Source: an uncultured Peptococcaceae bacterium
GTDB taxonomy: Bacteria > Bacillota > Peptococcia > Peptococcales > Peptococcaceae
Reading direction: 5' to 3'
NCBI GenBank assembly: GCA_910585405.1
Contig: CAJUDO010000005.1
Location: forward strand, 1 to 64,000
DNA: 64,000 bases
Made by a program: the position numbers and the translations under genes. Numbering within the stretch: position 1 is the stretch's first letter; each line of letters begins with the position of its first letter. Under the pieces are notes generated by a model, which saw only the letters and a list, made by a program, of their open reading frames with translations, did not search any database and was not told the origin of the DNA. Positions 41,043 to 50,786 of the stretch are shown piece after piece.

Positions 41043-42689
41043 TTATCCATTAACATTGCAGTAAAGCTCATAGCCACCGCACAGGCTCTTGCACGCAAAC
41101 CCATTCTGCATAAGAATCCGACAGCCAATATAACTGCGTAGACCGGCCAGACAGGTTACATAAATAGGCTTTGCGGCATCCAGCTTATCCAGATTATCCC
41201 GCAAACTATCCAGCGGAATATTGATAAAATTGGGAATATGACTCTTATTGTATTCCTTCACAGTGCGCACATCCAGCAAAGTCACCTTTTCTGGGTCAAG
41301 CGCTGCGATATCATGATAATGGAAAATATCTACCTTTCCTGTCAAAATATTTTCCGCGGCCAGTCCAGCAATATTCACAGGGTCCTTGGCCGAAGAAAAT
41401 GGCGGCGCATAGCACAATTCCAAATGCACCAAATCATACATGGTCATATTGGCGCGAATGGCGGTAGCCAACACATCGCACCGTTTATCTACGCCGTCCT
41501 TGCCAACCAGCTGCGCGCCCAAAATGCGGCCCGTATCCTTGGTAAAAATAACCTTCATACTGATCTCACAGGCATTGGGATAATACGAAGCATGGGACAT
41601 GGGGAAAACAAACACTTTTTCATAGTCAAAACCCGCCGCCTTGGCAGCAGCTTCCGTCAAACCAGTGCCGGCTACTGTCTGCTCAAAGCATTTCAAAACA
41701 GCGGTCCCTTGGGTGCCACGATACACACTGTCCAGACCAGCAATATTGTCCGCCACAATTCGTCCCTGCCGGTTAGCCGGCCCAGCCAAAGGAATATAAG
41801 CCTTTAAGCCGCTAACGAAATGAGTCACCTCGATAGCGTCCCCCAACGCATAGATGTCGGCGTCGCTAGTGCGCAGATGCTCGTCCACCTGAATACAACC
41901 CCGTTCCGATAGTGCCAGTTCAGCCTGACGGGCCAGCTGGCTTTCCGGTGCCACACCGATGGCCAAAACGAGTAAATCAGCACAATAGGTCTGTCCCTCA
42001 GCCGTGTGGACACACACAATGCTGCCCTGCTGCTCCACTGACGTTATCTTCTGATTAAAATACAAATGTACGCCCTGTTTTTTCAGTTCCTTATGCACCA
42101 GACAGGCCATATCAAAGTCCAGCGTACTGCGCAGCACCTGTTCAGAGCGCTGTAGCAGCGTCACATCCATACCGGTGCGGCGCAGGTTTTCTATCATTTC
42201 CAAACCGATATAACCACCGCCAATCACTAGCGCAGACTTACACGAATGGGAAGTGATGTAGTCCTTGATTTTATACGTATCGGGAATATTGCGCAAGGTG
42301 AAAATGCGCTCGCTGTCTTCCGGTACGGAAGCCGGACGGATAGGCTCGGCGCCAGGAGATAAGACCAGCTTGTCATAAGATTCCTCATAGCTTTCTCCGG
42401 TGCGCAGATTCTTTACTGTCACAGTTTTCTCGGCAGGATGAATGGCCACTGCCTCAGAGAATACCCGCACCTCTACCCGAAACCGTGCGTCAAAGCTCTG
42501 GGGCGTCTGCAGCACCAAATATTCCTTCTTGGTAATCACATCGCCAATATAATAGGGCAAACCACAGTTGGCAAAAGAAATATATTCGCCCCGCTCCAAA
42601 ATAATAATTTCCGCATGCTCGTCCAGACGGCGCAGACGGGCTGCCACCGAGGCGCCCCCAGCCACACCGCCAATAATCAAAGTTTTCAT
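41043..42689 (-). CDS. CoA-disulfide reductase-like flavoprotein fused to rhodanese domain
   Basis: Protein of 548 residues. Residues 1-440 are a pyridine-nucleotide disulfide oxidoreductase: LIIGGVAGGASVAARLRR (FAD), SFANCGLPY with single redox Cys42, VIGGGYIGLEM (NAD(P)H), and ALGDAIEV. Residues about 450-548 form a rhodanese domain: VTLLDVRTVKEYNKSHIPNFINIP, and active loop CLAGLRSY with catalytic Cys. Such fusions reduce CoA disulfide, persulfides or polysulfide. GGAGG lies before the ATG at 42689; the longer frame is rejected. Probably part of oxidative or sulfur stress defence, with rubrerythrin nearby. Confidence 0.9.
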   Translation of the reverse strand: MKTLIIGGVAGGASVAARLRRLDEHAEIIILERGEYISFANCGLPYYIGDVITKKEYLVLQTPQSFDARFRVEVRVFSEAVAIHPAEKTVTVKNLRTGESYEESYDKLVLSPGAEPIRPASVPEDSERIFTLRNIPDTYKIKDYITSHSCKSALVIGGGYIGLEMIENLRRTGMDVTLLQRSEQVLRSTLDFDMACLVHKELKKQGVHLYFNQKITSVEQQGSIVCVHTAEGQTYCADLLVLAIGVAPESQLARQAELALSERGCIQVDEHLRTSDADIYALGDAIEVTHFVSGLKAYIPLAGPANRQGRIVADNIAGLDSVYRGTQGTAVLKCFEQTVAGTGLTEAAAKAAGFDYEKVFVFPMSHASYYPNACEISMKVIFTKDTGRILGAQLVGKDGVDKRCDVLATAIRANMTMYDLVHLELCYAPPFSSAKDPVNIAGLAAENILTGKVDIFHYHDIAALDPEKVTLLDVRTVKEYNKSHIPNFINIPLDSLRDNLDKLDAAKPIYVTCLAGLRSYIGCRILMQNGFACKSLCGGYELYCNVNG

Positions 42690-42963
42690 GGAAAAACCTC
42701 CGTTTTTTGATTTTCCTGTCATAAAAACAACATAGAAAAGATATACTGAAACTATTTTAACAAAATTGCAGAAAAAAGCAAAGCTTAGAAAAGATAAATA
42801 TGCAATTTGTATATGTAATCACAATAGAAAATGATTCCTTGAGTAAAAATTACAATTCTGAACATTTTTAAAAATTCATTTAATAATTTTACTGTTGGCA
42901 TTAAACAGCTATTTTTATCAAAAATTTTGAAAATTTTTCTTCCTATGAGGTGAGCTTGTACCT

Positions 42964-42991
42964 TTGAATTGCAGAAATTGTATGGTATAAT
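42964..42991 (+). promoter_or_regulatory. Promoter of the fba operon
   Basis: TTGAAT (42964-42969), a 16-base spacer and TATAAT (42986-42991) with TGG extension. The 250 bases upstream, to the CoA-disulfide-reductase-like gene, are strongly AT-rich with A and T tracts and no gene; they may act as UP elements. Confidence 0.65.
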
Positions 42992-43071
42992 GGTTCATAA
43001 CGGTCCATTTTGTGGGATTTATACCCAAACCGGAATAAAAAAATAATTTCTTAATTAAAGGAGGAACAATC

Positions 43072-44013
43072 ATGGCATTGGTAACAACCACTGAAATGTT
43101 CAAGAAGGCCTACGAGGGCGGATACGCAGTAGGCGCATTTAATGTAAACAATATGGAGCTGATTCAAGGTATCACCGAAGCAGCCGGTGAATTGAATTCT
43201 CCGCTGATTTTACAGGTATCTGCCGGCGCCAGAAAGTACGCCAATCACACCTATCTGGTAAAATTAGTAGAGGCAGCTCTAGCGGAGCAGAGCCATATCC
43301 CCATTGCATTGCATTTAGACCACGGCGCTGATTTTGAAATTTGTAAAGCCTGCATCGACGGCGGCTTTTCTTCTGTAATGATTGACGGCTCAAAACATTC
43401 TTTTGAAGAAAACATTACTCTGACCAAACAGGTAGTAGAATACGCCCATGCCCACAATGTTGTGGTAGAAGGTGAGTTAGGCCAGCTGGCAGGGATTGAA
43501 GATGATGTAAATGTAAGCAACGAGGACGCCAAATATACCCAGCCTGACCAGGTGGAAGAATTTGTGGAACGCACCGGTGTAGATTCTCTGGCTATTGCCA
43601 TCGGTACCAGCCATGGCGCATTCAAATTCAAACCGGGTCAAAAACCTATGCTGCGTTTTGATATTTTGGAAGAAATCGAAAAACGTATCCCTGGATTTCC
43701 TATCGTACTGCACGGCGCATCCAGTGTTTCGCAGGAATACGTAAAAATTATTCAGGCCAATGGCGGCAATCTGGCTGATGCCATCGGCATCCCAGAAGAT
43801 ATGCTGCGTCAGGCAGCCAAAAGCGCTGTCTGCAAAATCAACATCGACTCCGATTTGCGCCTGGCTATGACTGCCGGTGTACGGGAAGTACTCTTTGCCA
43901 AGCCTGAAGTATTTGACCCTCGTGAATATCTCAAGGTGGGCCGCGCCAATGTAAAAGCTGTAGTTGCCCACAAAATCAAAAATGTGTTGGGTTCTGAAGG
44001 GAAAGCGCTGTAA
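43072..44013 (+). CDS. fba: Class II fructose-bisphosphate aldolase
   Basis: Zinc-dependent aldolase of 313 residues. It cleaves or forms fructose 1,6-bisphosphate. Seen: AVGAFNVNNMELIQGI at the start, LHLDHGADFEICKACIDGGFSSVMIDGSKHSFEENI with catalytic Asp and zinc His, VEGELGQLAG, AIAIGTSHGAFKF with a zinc-binding His, FPIVLHGASSV with another His, and KINIDSDLRLA. GGAGG precedes the ATG. First gene of an operon with transaldolase-like, glpX and possibly rho. Confidence 0.96.
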   Translation: MALVTTTEMFKKAYEGGYAVGAFNVNNMELIQGITEAAGELNSPLILQVSAGARKYANHTYLVKLVEAALAEQSHIPIALHLDHGADFEICKACIDGGFSSVMIDGSKHSFEENITLTKQVVEYAHAHNVVVEGELGQLAGIEDDVNVSNEDAKYTQPDQVEEFVERTGVDSLAIAIGTSHGAFKFKPGQKPMLRFDILEEIEKRIPGFPIVLHGASSVSQEYVKIIQANGGNLADAIGIPEDMLRQAAKSAVCKINIDSDLRLAMTAGVREVLFAKPEVFDPREYLKVGRANVKAVVAHKIKNVLGSEGKAL

Positions 44014-44057
44014 AAAAGCGAATCAAATTTGAAAATCAATATGCGGAGGAAATAAAT

Positions 44058-44702
44058 ATGAAGTTATTTTTAGACACCGCCAACCAGGCTGAAGTCGAAG
44101 CTGCTGCCAAAATGGGCGTGATTTGTGGTGTGACCACCAATCCCTCACTGGTAGCTAAAGAAGGCGGCGATTATATTCAGCGAGTAAAATACTTCTGCGA
44201 TTTAGTAGGCGGCCCTATCAGCGTAGAGGTTCTTGCAAACGATGCTGAAGGCATGCTGCGTGAAGCACGGGAATTGGCCGCACTTCACGAAAACATTGTA
44301 ATCAAACTGCCTATTACTGCCGAGAGTCTGGCTGTCATCAAACAGTTGAACGCTGAGGGCATCAAAACCAACGCTACTCTTTGCTTCTCTGCCAACCAGG
44401 CAATTTTAGCCGCACGGGCCGGCGCAACCTACGTGAGCCCTTTCGTCGGCCGCCTGAACGATATCGGTCAGGATGGCATGACCCTCATTGAGGAAATCCG
44501 CACCATTTACGACAATTTCGGCTATGAAACAGAGATTATCGTCGCCAGCGTGCGCAGTCCCCGTCAAGTAACAGACGCAGCGCTCATTGGTGCAGACATC
44601 GCTACCATCCCTTACAAAATTCTCATGCAAATGGTTGGCCATCCCCAAACCGACCTAGGCATCGCCAAGTTTGAAGCAGACTGGGCAAAACGGAACAGCT
44701 AA
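44058..44702 (+). CDS. fsa: Fructose-6-phosphate aldolase / small transaldolase
   Basis: Protein of 214 residues in the compact transaldolase group (FSA/TalC). Seen: MKLFLDTANQAEVE, GVTTNPSLVAKEG, NIVIKLPIT with the Schiff-base Lys (about residue 84), INATLCFS-like KTNATLCFSANQAILAARAGATYVSPFVGRLNDIG, and IVASVRSPRQV. Whether it works as aldolase or transaldolase cannot be decided by eye. Placement between fba and glpX suggests a link of glycolysis and the pentose pathway. GGAGG precedes the ATG. Confidence 0.92.
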   Translation: MKLFLDTANQAEVEAAAKMGVICGVTTNPSLVAKEGGDYIQRVKYFCDLVGGPISVEVLANDAEGMLREARELAALHENIVIKLPITAESLAVIKQLNAEGIKTNATLCFSANQAILAARAGATYVSPFVGRLNDIGQDGMTLIEEIRTIYDNFGYETEIIVASVRSPRQVTDAALIGADIATIPYKILMQMVGHPQTDLGIAKFEADWAKRNS

Positions 44703-44809
44703 GCCCAAAAATTGAGAAGCCAACTTCCTGCTTTATGTTCTGCGTCAATATGAACAGCTGCACAGACTGCTCTTGAAGCGGGGAATGCAGTCCACAATGC
44801 AAAAGACTG

Positions 44810-44868
44810 CTAAGCAAGTGTCCATATTGGGCAGGACGGGCGAAGTGCAGCAAATAAAGTCAAAGTGG
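44810..44868 (+). repeat. Dispersed ~60-bp repeat, copy B
   Basis: Counterpart of the copy at 38546-38606, same orientation, in the 217-base gap between the transaldolase and glpX genes. That gap holds no terminator that I can see. Confidence 0.5.
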
Positions 44869-44919
44869 CAGCAAAAAAATATATAAATGAAAAATTGAAA
44901 TGGAGGACACAATCACATC

Positions 44920-45885
44920 ATGGATAGAAGTTTAGCAATTGAATTTGCCAGAGTCACAGAAGCAGCAGCAATCAACTGCGCCCACTGGATTGGCAAAGGT
45001 GAAAAAAATATGGCAGACGGCGCAGCGGTAGAAGCTATGCGCAAAATGTTTGACACAGTAGCTATCAGCGGTACTGTTGTCATCGGCGAAGGCGAAATGG
45101 ACGAAGCACCTATGCTCTATATCGGTGAAAAAGTGGGCAAAGGCGGCGTTGAAGTAGATATCGCCGTGGATCCTCTGGAAGGCACCAATTTAACCGCAAA
45201 AAATATGAACGGCGCCATTGCAGTTATGGCCATTGCAGAAAAAGGCGGCCTGCTCCACGCGCCGGATATGTATATGGACAAGATTGTCGTGGGCCCAAAA
45301 GCCAAAGGCGCCATTGACATCAATCTCCCGCCGGAAGAAAATATGCTCAATGTAGCCAAAGCATTGGGCAAAGATGTACGGGACCTGAACATTGTTATGC
45401 TGGAACGGGAACGGCATCAATATATTGTAGACGCAGCCCGCAAACTGGGCGCTCGCTGCAAATTCATCTCTGACGGCGACGTATCCCCTGTCATTGCTAC
45501 AAGTTTTGGCATAGAAGGTATTGATATGATGATGGGCAAGGGCGGCGCGCCTGAGGGTGTCATCGCTGCCGCTGCTATCAAGTGCATGGGAGGCGACATG
45601 CAGGGACGGTTGGTACCAGAAACGGAAGAAGAAACTCGTCGTGTACACGAAATGGGCATTGCCGATGTGAATAAAGTATTGACTTTGGATGATTTGGTAT
45701 CCACCAACGATGTGTATTTTGTAGCTACCGGTGTGACCAACGGCGATATGTTAAAGGGTGTGCGCTTTACCGAAAAGCATGCCATCACCCATACTGTGGT
45801 CATGCGCGGTCTTACCAGCACCATCCGTTTTATTGAAGCATATCATGACTATGACCACAAACCGGGTTATATTAAATTAAAGTAA
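44920..45885 (+). CDS. glpX: Class II fructose-1,6-bisphosphatase (GlpX)
   Basis: Protein of 321 residues. It hydrolyses fructose 1,6-bisphosphate in gluconeogenesis and needs manganese or similar metal. Seen: VIGEGEMDEAPMLYIGE (metal-binding acids), DIAVDPLEGTNLTAKN, GDVSPVIAT and MGKGGAPEGVIAAAAIKCMGGDMQGRL. GGAGG lies about ten bases before the ATG. It shares an operon direction with fba. Confidence 0.96.
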   Translation: MDRSLAIEFARVTEAAAINCAHWIGKGEKNMADGAAVEAMRKMFDTVAISGTVVIGEGEMDEAPMLYIGEKVGKGGVEVDIAVDPLEGTNLTAKNMNGAIAVMAIAEKGGLLHAPDMYMDKIVVGPKAKGAIDINLPPEENMLNVAKALGKDVRDLNIVMLERERHQYIVDAARKLGARCKFISDGDVSPVIATSFGIEGIDMMMGKGGAPEGVIAAAAIKCMGGDMQGRLVPETEEETRRVHEMGIADVNKVLTLDDLVSTNDVYFVATGVTNGDMLKGVRFTEKHAITHTVVMRGLTSTIRFIEAYHDYDHKPGYIKLK

Positions 45886-45915
45886 TTACATTGCTATTTT
45901 GAAGGTGGAATTTAT

Positions 45916-47187
45916 TTGCTATATAAGCAAGAAGAGTTAGAAACAAAAACGATGGTAGAGCTTTATCGCATTGCTAGGGAGTTGGAAATCCCCTACTATT
46001 CCAAACTGCGCAAAGCGGAATTGGTTTTTGAAATTGTCAAGACCTCTGCCATGAAAGAACGGGAAGGACAGCTGTGGGCAAGCGGTATCTTAGATATTAC
46101 TTCTGAAGGATATGGTTTTTTGCGTCCTCTGGGATACACACCCAGCTATGATGATATCTATGTTTCCCAATCGCAAATCCGCAAATTTGATTTGCGCAGT
46201 GGAGACCGCGTGGAAGGCTGGAGCCGTAAGCCCAAAGAAAACGAACGCTTTTTTGGATTGCTGCGCATTGAAAAGGTAAACGGTCAGGACCCCAAATTAT
46301 CCTCGGAACGTTTGCATTTCGACGGTCTGACTCCTATTTACCCGCAGGAGCGCATTAAACTAGAAAACGGTCCGGACACCTACGCTATGCGTATGATCGA
46401 CTTGGTTGCGCCCTTGGGAAAAGGACAGCGGGGACTTATTGTTGCACCGCCCAAGGCAGGCAAAACAGAATTGATCAAACAGGTAGCTAACAGTATCGCC
46501 CATAACAACCCTGAGATTGAAATTATTATCCTGCTCATCGACGAACGCCCCGAAGAAGTTACCGACATTGAGCGCTCTGTAAAAGCGGAGGTCATCAGCT
46601 CCACATTCGACGAACCGCCGGAAAATCATGTGAAGGTCGCTGAGTTGACATTAGAGCGTGCCAAACGTGTGGTAGAATCAAAAAAAGACGTCATTGTTCT
46701 CTTGGACAGCATTACCCGTCTGGCACGAGCCTACAATTTAGTTATGCCCCCCAGCGGTCGTTTGCTTTCCGGCGGAGTGGACCCCAGCGCCCTGCACAAA
46801 CCAAAACGCTTCTTCGGCGCGGCCCGTAATGTGGAGGAAGGTGGCAGCCTGACCATTCTGGCCTCGGCACTTATTGAAACTGGCAGCCGTATGGATGAGG
46901 TCATCTTTGAAGAATTCAAGGGCACAGGCAATATGGAACTGATCCTGGATAGAAAGCTGGCAGAACGGCGTATCTATCCAGCATTGGATATCAAGCGCTC
47001 TGGCACACGCAAGGAAGAGCTTCTGCTCACAGAAAAAGAATTGTCCACAGTGTGGCAAATTCGTAAGGTTTTCAGTAACCTGGATACCGCCGAAGCTACT
47101 GAAACCCTGCTGGATGGCATGAAACGCAGTAAGGATAACGAAGAACTTTGCCGCCTGTTTTTCAAAAATACGAACCGTAGCCAATAG
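45916..47187 (+). CDS. rho: Transcription termination factor Rho
   Basis: Hexameric RNA helicase of 423 residues. Residues 1-45 form the Rho N-terminal helical domain, then the cold-shock-like RNA-binding fold (GYGFLRPLGYTPSYDDIYVSQSQIRKFDLRSGD). Walker A is APPKAGKTELIK, Walker B VIVLLDSITRLARAYN, with a Q-loop and arginine finger (GSRMDEVIFEEFKGTGNMELILDRKL). No ATG fits; TTG at 45916 with AAGGTGG upstream includes the whole N-terminal domain. Only 30 bases separate it from glpX. Confidence 0.96.
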   Translation: MLYKQEELETKTMVELYRIARELEIPYYSKLRKAELVFEIVKTSAMKEREGQLWASGILDITSEGYGFLRPLGYTPSYDDIYVSQSQIRKFDLRSGDRVEGWSRKPKENERFFGLLRIEKVNGQDPKLSSERLHFDGLTPIYPQERIKLENGPDTYAMRMIDLVAPLGKGQRGLIVAPPKAGKTELIKQVANSIAHNNPEIEIIILLIDERPEEVTDIERSVKAEVISSTFDEPPENHVKVAELTLERAKRVVESKKDVIVLLDSITRLARAYNLVMPPSGRLLSGGVDPSALHKPKRFFGAARNVEEGGSLTILASALIETGSRMDEVIFEEFKGTGNMELILDRKLAERRIYPALDIKRSGTRKEELLLTEKELSTVWQIRKVFSNLDTAEATETLLDGMKRSKDNEELCRLFFKNTNRSQ

Positions 47188-47222
47188 TATAGTGCTCACA
47201 AAATTGAAATCATAAAAAACTA

Positions 47223-47262
47223 GGCATCGCAAACTCATTTCGTCTGATGAGTTCGCGATGCC
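47223..47262. terminator. Bidirectional terminator between rho and the DUF2461 gene
   Basis: A 16-base stem with one mismatch (47223-47238 with 47247-47262). T-rich tract on the minus strand (TAGTTTTTTATG), less so on the +. It serves the convergent gene ends. Confidence 0.8.
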
Positions 47263-47376
47263 CTCACTTTATATGCACAAGATAGTTTCCTAGGATTTCT
47301 GATGCTAGGATTTTGCAGCAGCCACCGTTTATACCTTTGCAGATTCACCATTCCCATTTATATATGAAGTAGTATG

Positions 47377-48084
47377 TTACCTTGTCGGCATTTCAAGGTC
47401 TGCAAGCGCATTATTTAAATAGTCATTGAAAGGTTTTATCATGTGGAAAAGCTCCGTTGCCTTTGTGAGAAAAATTTCTGTATCGCTCAATTCTTCGTCT
47501 TTTATCGGATATTCCAAATGCCAACTCTTAAATTTCAAATATGCTGCCTGCGGATGGTCTTTTTCATATCCCGCAGGAACATTCTTCAACGCTGTCCCCT
47601 TTACCGTAAAATATGTTGCAAACTCCCGCTGTTGGATAATCGTTTCCCATTCTTCACCATTGTGCGCGATATAATCCCGTATCATTGTCGTTGCTTCTTT
47701 GAACATATCTGCAAACAAGCCTCCGCCCACAAAGGACTGATTGTCTGGTTTTATCATAAGATAATATCCAACAGGAACCGGTCGTTTTCCTTTAGAAGAA
47801 ATATGGGCACGGAATGCGGGATTATAAGGTAATTTATCACGACTGAAACGGGTATCCCGTACAATCTTAAAAGTAAGGTCTTTGGGCTTGTTATGCAAAA
47901 TGCTGCTGTCAAATTTTCCAATTTTCCATATCAATGCTTGCAGCAAATCTTCAAATTGGGCATTTGCTTTTTGGAACTCTTCTTTATGCTCATGATACCA
48001 CTCACGATTGTTATTCCTGCTAAGTGCAGATAAGTACTCCAATATAATTTTTGTATTGATAGGCTGTTCCTTTCTTTTATGCAT
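47377..48084 (-). CDS. DUF2461 domain-containing protein
   Basis: Protein of 235 residues matching DUF2461 (TIGR02453): LEYLSALSRNNNREWYHEHKEEFQKA at the start, TFKIVRDTRFSRDKLPYNPAFRAHIS, YYLMIKPDNQSFVGGGL and a C-terminal helix. The function is unknown. Its ATG overlaps the end of the upstream sigma-factor gene by eight bases, so the two are translationally coupled, which hints at a joint role. Confidence 0.85.
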   Translation of the reverse strand: MHKRKEQPINTKIILEYLSALSRNNNREWYHEHKEEFQKANAQFEDLLQALIWKIGKFDSSILHNKPKDLTFKIVRDTRFSRDKLPYNPAFRAHISSKGKRPVPVGYYLMIKPDNQSFVGGGLFADMFKEATTMIRDYIAHNGEEWETIIQQREFATYFTVKGTALKNVPAGYEKDHPQAAYLKFKSWHLEYPIKDEELSDTEIFLTKATELFHMIKPFNDYLNNALADLEMPTR

Positions 48085-48928
48085 TTCGAATAATGGAAAA
48101 TTGCTCGGAATCTAATAATTCCCGTATCAAATGCTCCATGCGCTGAGAAGATTGGTAACCCTTACAAAAAGAAAAATCCTGCGACAAGTCATCTATCTCC
48201 TCCATTGCATGTTTTACATCAAGTATCGTTTGCACAGAAATCTCCATGGCCGTTGTATACTCTAGCTGCAATGGATTTATCCGATGGTTTTGTACTGCGT
48301 AATTCACCCTGTCCTGACATTTGCATTTTCCTCTGCCATATGCGCCGCAATACCGCTCGAGAAAATCCGCCATCTTTCGTCGTATGCGGACAAGCCGCTG
48401 ACGATATGCTTCAGGAGTGATATCCAAAATTTCCGCCGCAATTCGGCTATCGACTTTAAACATTGTTCCCAATACAAAAATACACCTGCTCTCTGTATCA
48501 AGACATTGTAGCATTACATTGGTGCAGGACAGTTTCAATTCCTCAGCCAAAATGCTTTTTTCCACATCCTGCGTGAAGTCTGGAACATCCTGTATGCTTC
48601 CGTTCTCTATATCATCTCCATAATACTCAAAGCTCAAAGGATGTTGGGCAAACATATGCTTTTTGTAATTTTTCAGATAATTCACCGCAATACGGAATAC
48701 CCATGTTGTCAAGGAGCTTTCACCCCTGAAAGATGACAAATGGGTAATGATTTTCAATAAAATATCCTGCGTAGCATCTTCGGCATCAGCAAAGGTACCA
48801 AGCATCCGCAGAGATAAATTGAATATCATATCCTGCACATCTGCAATCAGCACTTCAAGAGCTTCTTTGTCCCCTGAGGCAGCTTGAGCTACCAAAACTT
48901 GTACTTCTTTTTTGTTATTTTTGTCCAT
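48077..48928 (-). CDS. ECF-like sigma-70 family factor with C-terminal extension
   Basis: Protein of 283 residues. Region 2 is at about 33-100 (MIFNLSLRMLGTFADAEDATQDILLKI, TWVFRIAVNYLKNY), region 4 at about 130-190 (DTESRCIFVLGTMFKVDSRIAAEILDITPEAYRQRLVRIRRKM). A ~90-residue tail follows with a Cys cluster, CGAYGRGKCKC, which may bind a metal or sense redox. AGGAGGG precedes the ATG. No anti-sigma gene is seen; the coupled DUF2461 gene or its own tail may control it. Confidence 0.85.
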   Translation of the reverse strand: MDKNNKKEVQVLVAQAASGDKEALEVLIADVQDMIFNLSLRMLGTFADAEDATQDILLKIITHLSSFRGESSLTTWVFRIAVNYLKNYKKHMFAQHPLSFEYYGDDIENGSIQDVPDFTQDVEKSILAEELKLSCTNVMLQCLDTESRCIFVLGTMFKVDSRIAAEILDITPEAYRQRLVRIRRKMADFLERYCGAYGRGKCKCQDRVNYAVQNHRINPLQLEYTTAMEISVQTILDVKHAMEEIDDLSQDFSFCKGYQSSQRMEHLIRELLDSEQFSIIRNA

Positions 48929-49133
48929 ATTATTTCCCTCCTATTTAATTAGACAATGGTTTTCACTCCGTGTGACAAAAAAATTATTTTTCTAAAAATA
49001 TAGTATAAATCTCTAATCTATTTTTGCGAAGAGCTATTTATGGTAGAACTGGCTATCATTTTATGGTACAATTTTTATTAAGTAAAGTGAAAAATCCATC
49101 CAGATTCATAACGATAGGATCACTGCTACAAAT

Positions 49134-49205
49134 ATGATTATTTTGATAACAGGGATTTCGCATGCAGGCAAGACAATGCTTGCCCAAATTGTACGATTCA
49201 AATAA
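49134..49205 (+). pseudogene. N-terminal relic of a P-loop ATP-binding protein
   Basis: A 23-codon frame encodes MIILITGISHAGKTMLAQ, the typical first strand and Walker A of small P-loop kinases, and then stops. No ribosome site is evident. It lies in the 328-base gap (48929-49256) that otherwise holds AT-rich DNA with a possible -10 (TACAAT) near 49065. Decayed gene start is the best reading. Confidence 0.45.
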
Positions 49206-49256
49206 GGATACGATGCTTCATTTCATGGATGAAGTGGAGCAAAGGGGGATTATATC

Positions 49257-50786
49257 ATGGAAATTTTAAAGCAATGCCAAATCTGGCATGAAAGCAACGA
49301 ATACCAACAGATCATTGATACGCTGGAAGCACTCCCTGCTGAGGAACGCACGCTAGAAATAGACAGCGAGCTAGCACGTGCTTATAACAATCAGGCTGAC
49401 CCCACCAAGCCTGAAGGCATAAATATGCTCAAACGGGCTGTCTCTTTGCTTGCCCCCCACGAGGAATACTTTCAGGGAGAGCATTTTTGGAACTTCCGCA
49501 TGGGGTATGCCTATTATTATCTGGACCAAGAAGGCGTTGCCTTGCGTTATTTTGAAAAGGCACTGGAAACCCGTCCCGGAGATGAGGACAGCCAGTGGTT
49601 TATTGATGCTTGCAGAAAACAGCTTGCTCTACCTCATTTTGAAAAAAATTTCCGGCAGCGCACAGAAGAAGCCTGGGCAGCCTTTGAAAAAATTGAAGCA
49701 GAAATACGCGCTTTCATGTATATGGATACAAACCATGAGCGGGGCGATGAACTCATTGCGAAATGCAGTGCTGTCCTGGAGATTGCTTTTGAACATATCG
49801 CTTTCGAAATTGGTTTTAATGGTGAAAAATATGAGCTCATCCTTTCTCCCGAAGGACTCCACGCCAATCTTTTCCCTTTGGTTTACTTCCAGCGGCACGC
49901 TCCTTCCTCAGTGTTGGAGCACTGGAATATCTGGGTAGGTCGTCTGTCCAGCTGTGATTTTACGCTGCACGTCGATGGCTGGGATATCTCTGGTGAGGAT
50001 GTACAAATCTGGACAGAGCCGCGAGGAGAGGAGCAGATCTCTCTAACATTATACTGTGAAAAGCTGCTGTCGTTGTTGCAAGAAAATGAGAGAAAGGCAT
50101 GGTGGATGCTCTCCCTTTTGACAGATCAAGTCTTGGGAGATATCGCTTCCATCGCTCTGATTTATGATTTTGATATCGTACATGAGCCAAAAGCCCAGCC
50201 TTCTATTCTATTGTCACAGTTACCTAAAGCAATAACAGATATGGGCCTTTCTTTAATAAGCGATGCTGCCGCCTATCTGGAACATAGCTATGTCGCCTAC
50301 GAATTGGACCCAGTAGAGGATCCTGAAGCTGACTGGAGATTGGATAGCTATACAGGTAGTACCCGCCTGCCTGCTCTTATCAATGAATACGCCAGAGGTG
50401 AGAGTGAAACGATGGATAGGTATCACGCAAACGGCGTGATTGCTGGATTCCTATGTTATCCTATAAGGGAATTTTGCGGAGAGGAACGGGCAAAACAGAT
50501 ATTGGATTTCAGAGACAATCTGCAAGCAGCCATTGAAAAAAATGCCGGAGCGAATGCAGTGACCTTTTTAGGCGGTGCATCCGGCCTCTACAGCGGGTAT
50601 TTGGATTTCATCGCTTGGGATCTGCCTCCTGTTTTGGACGCGGCAAAAACGTTCTTTGCGGAAAGCGGTCTGTCATGGGCAGGTTTTCGGGTATTTCGTC
50701 GAACTGTCGGCGCAGTGCGCTTATGGGAACAGGAACCTGTGCTAAAAATAGATACAGAAACTAGCTCAATTGCGGACAGGGATTGA
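49257..50786 (+). CDS. Large hypothetical protein with TPR-like N-terminus
   Basis: Protein of 509 residues. Residues 1-130 contain TPR-like helix pairs (EYQQIIDTLEALPAEERTL, SELARAYNNQA, WNFRMGYAYYYLDQEGVALRYFEKALETRPGD). The rest is mixed alpha/beta and matches no family I can name; AIEKNAGANAVTFLGGASGLYSGYLDFIAWDL near the end is distinctive. No signal peptide. AAAGGGGGA precedes the ATG. It lies beside decayed genes. A role as an immunity or chaperone-like protein is possible but not shown. Confidence 0.65.
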   Translation: MEILKQCQIWHESNEYQQIIDTLEALPAEERTLEIDSELARAYNNQADPTKPEGINMLKRAVSLLAPHEEYFQGEHFWNFRMGYAYYYLDQEGVALRYFEKALETRPGDEDSQWFIDACRKQLALPHFEKNFRQRTEEAWAAFEKIEAEIRAFMYMDTNHERGDELIAKCSAVLEIAFEHIAFEIGFNGEKYELILSPEGLHANLFPLVYFQRHAPSSVLEHWNIWVGRLSSCDFTLHVDGWDISGEDVQIWTEPRGEEQISLTLYCEKLLSLLQENERKAWWMLSLLTDQVLGDIASIALIYDFDIVHEPKAQPSILLSQLPKAITDMGLSLISDAAAYLEHSYVAYELDPVEDPEADWRLDSYTGSTRLPALINEYARGESETMDRYHANGVIAGFLCYPIREFCGEERAKQILDFRDNLQAAIEKNAGANAVTFLGGASGLYSGYLDFIAWDLPPVLDAAKTFFAESGLSWAGFRVFRRTVGAVRLWEQEPVLKIDTETSSIADRD

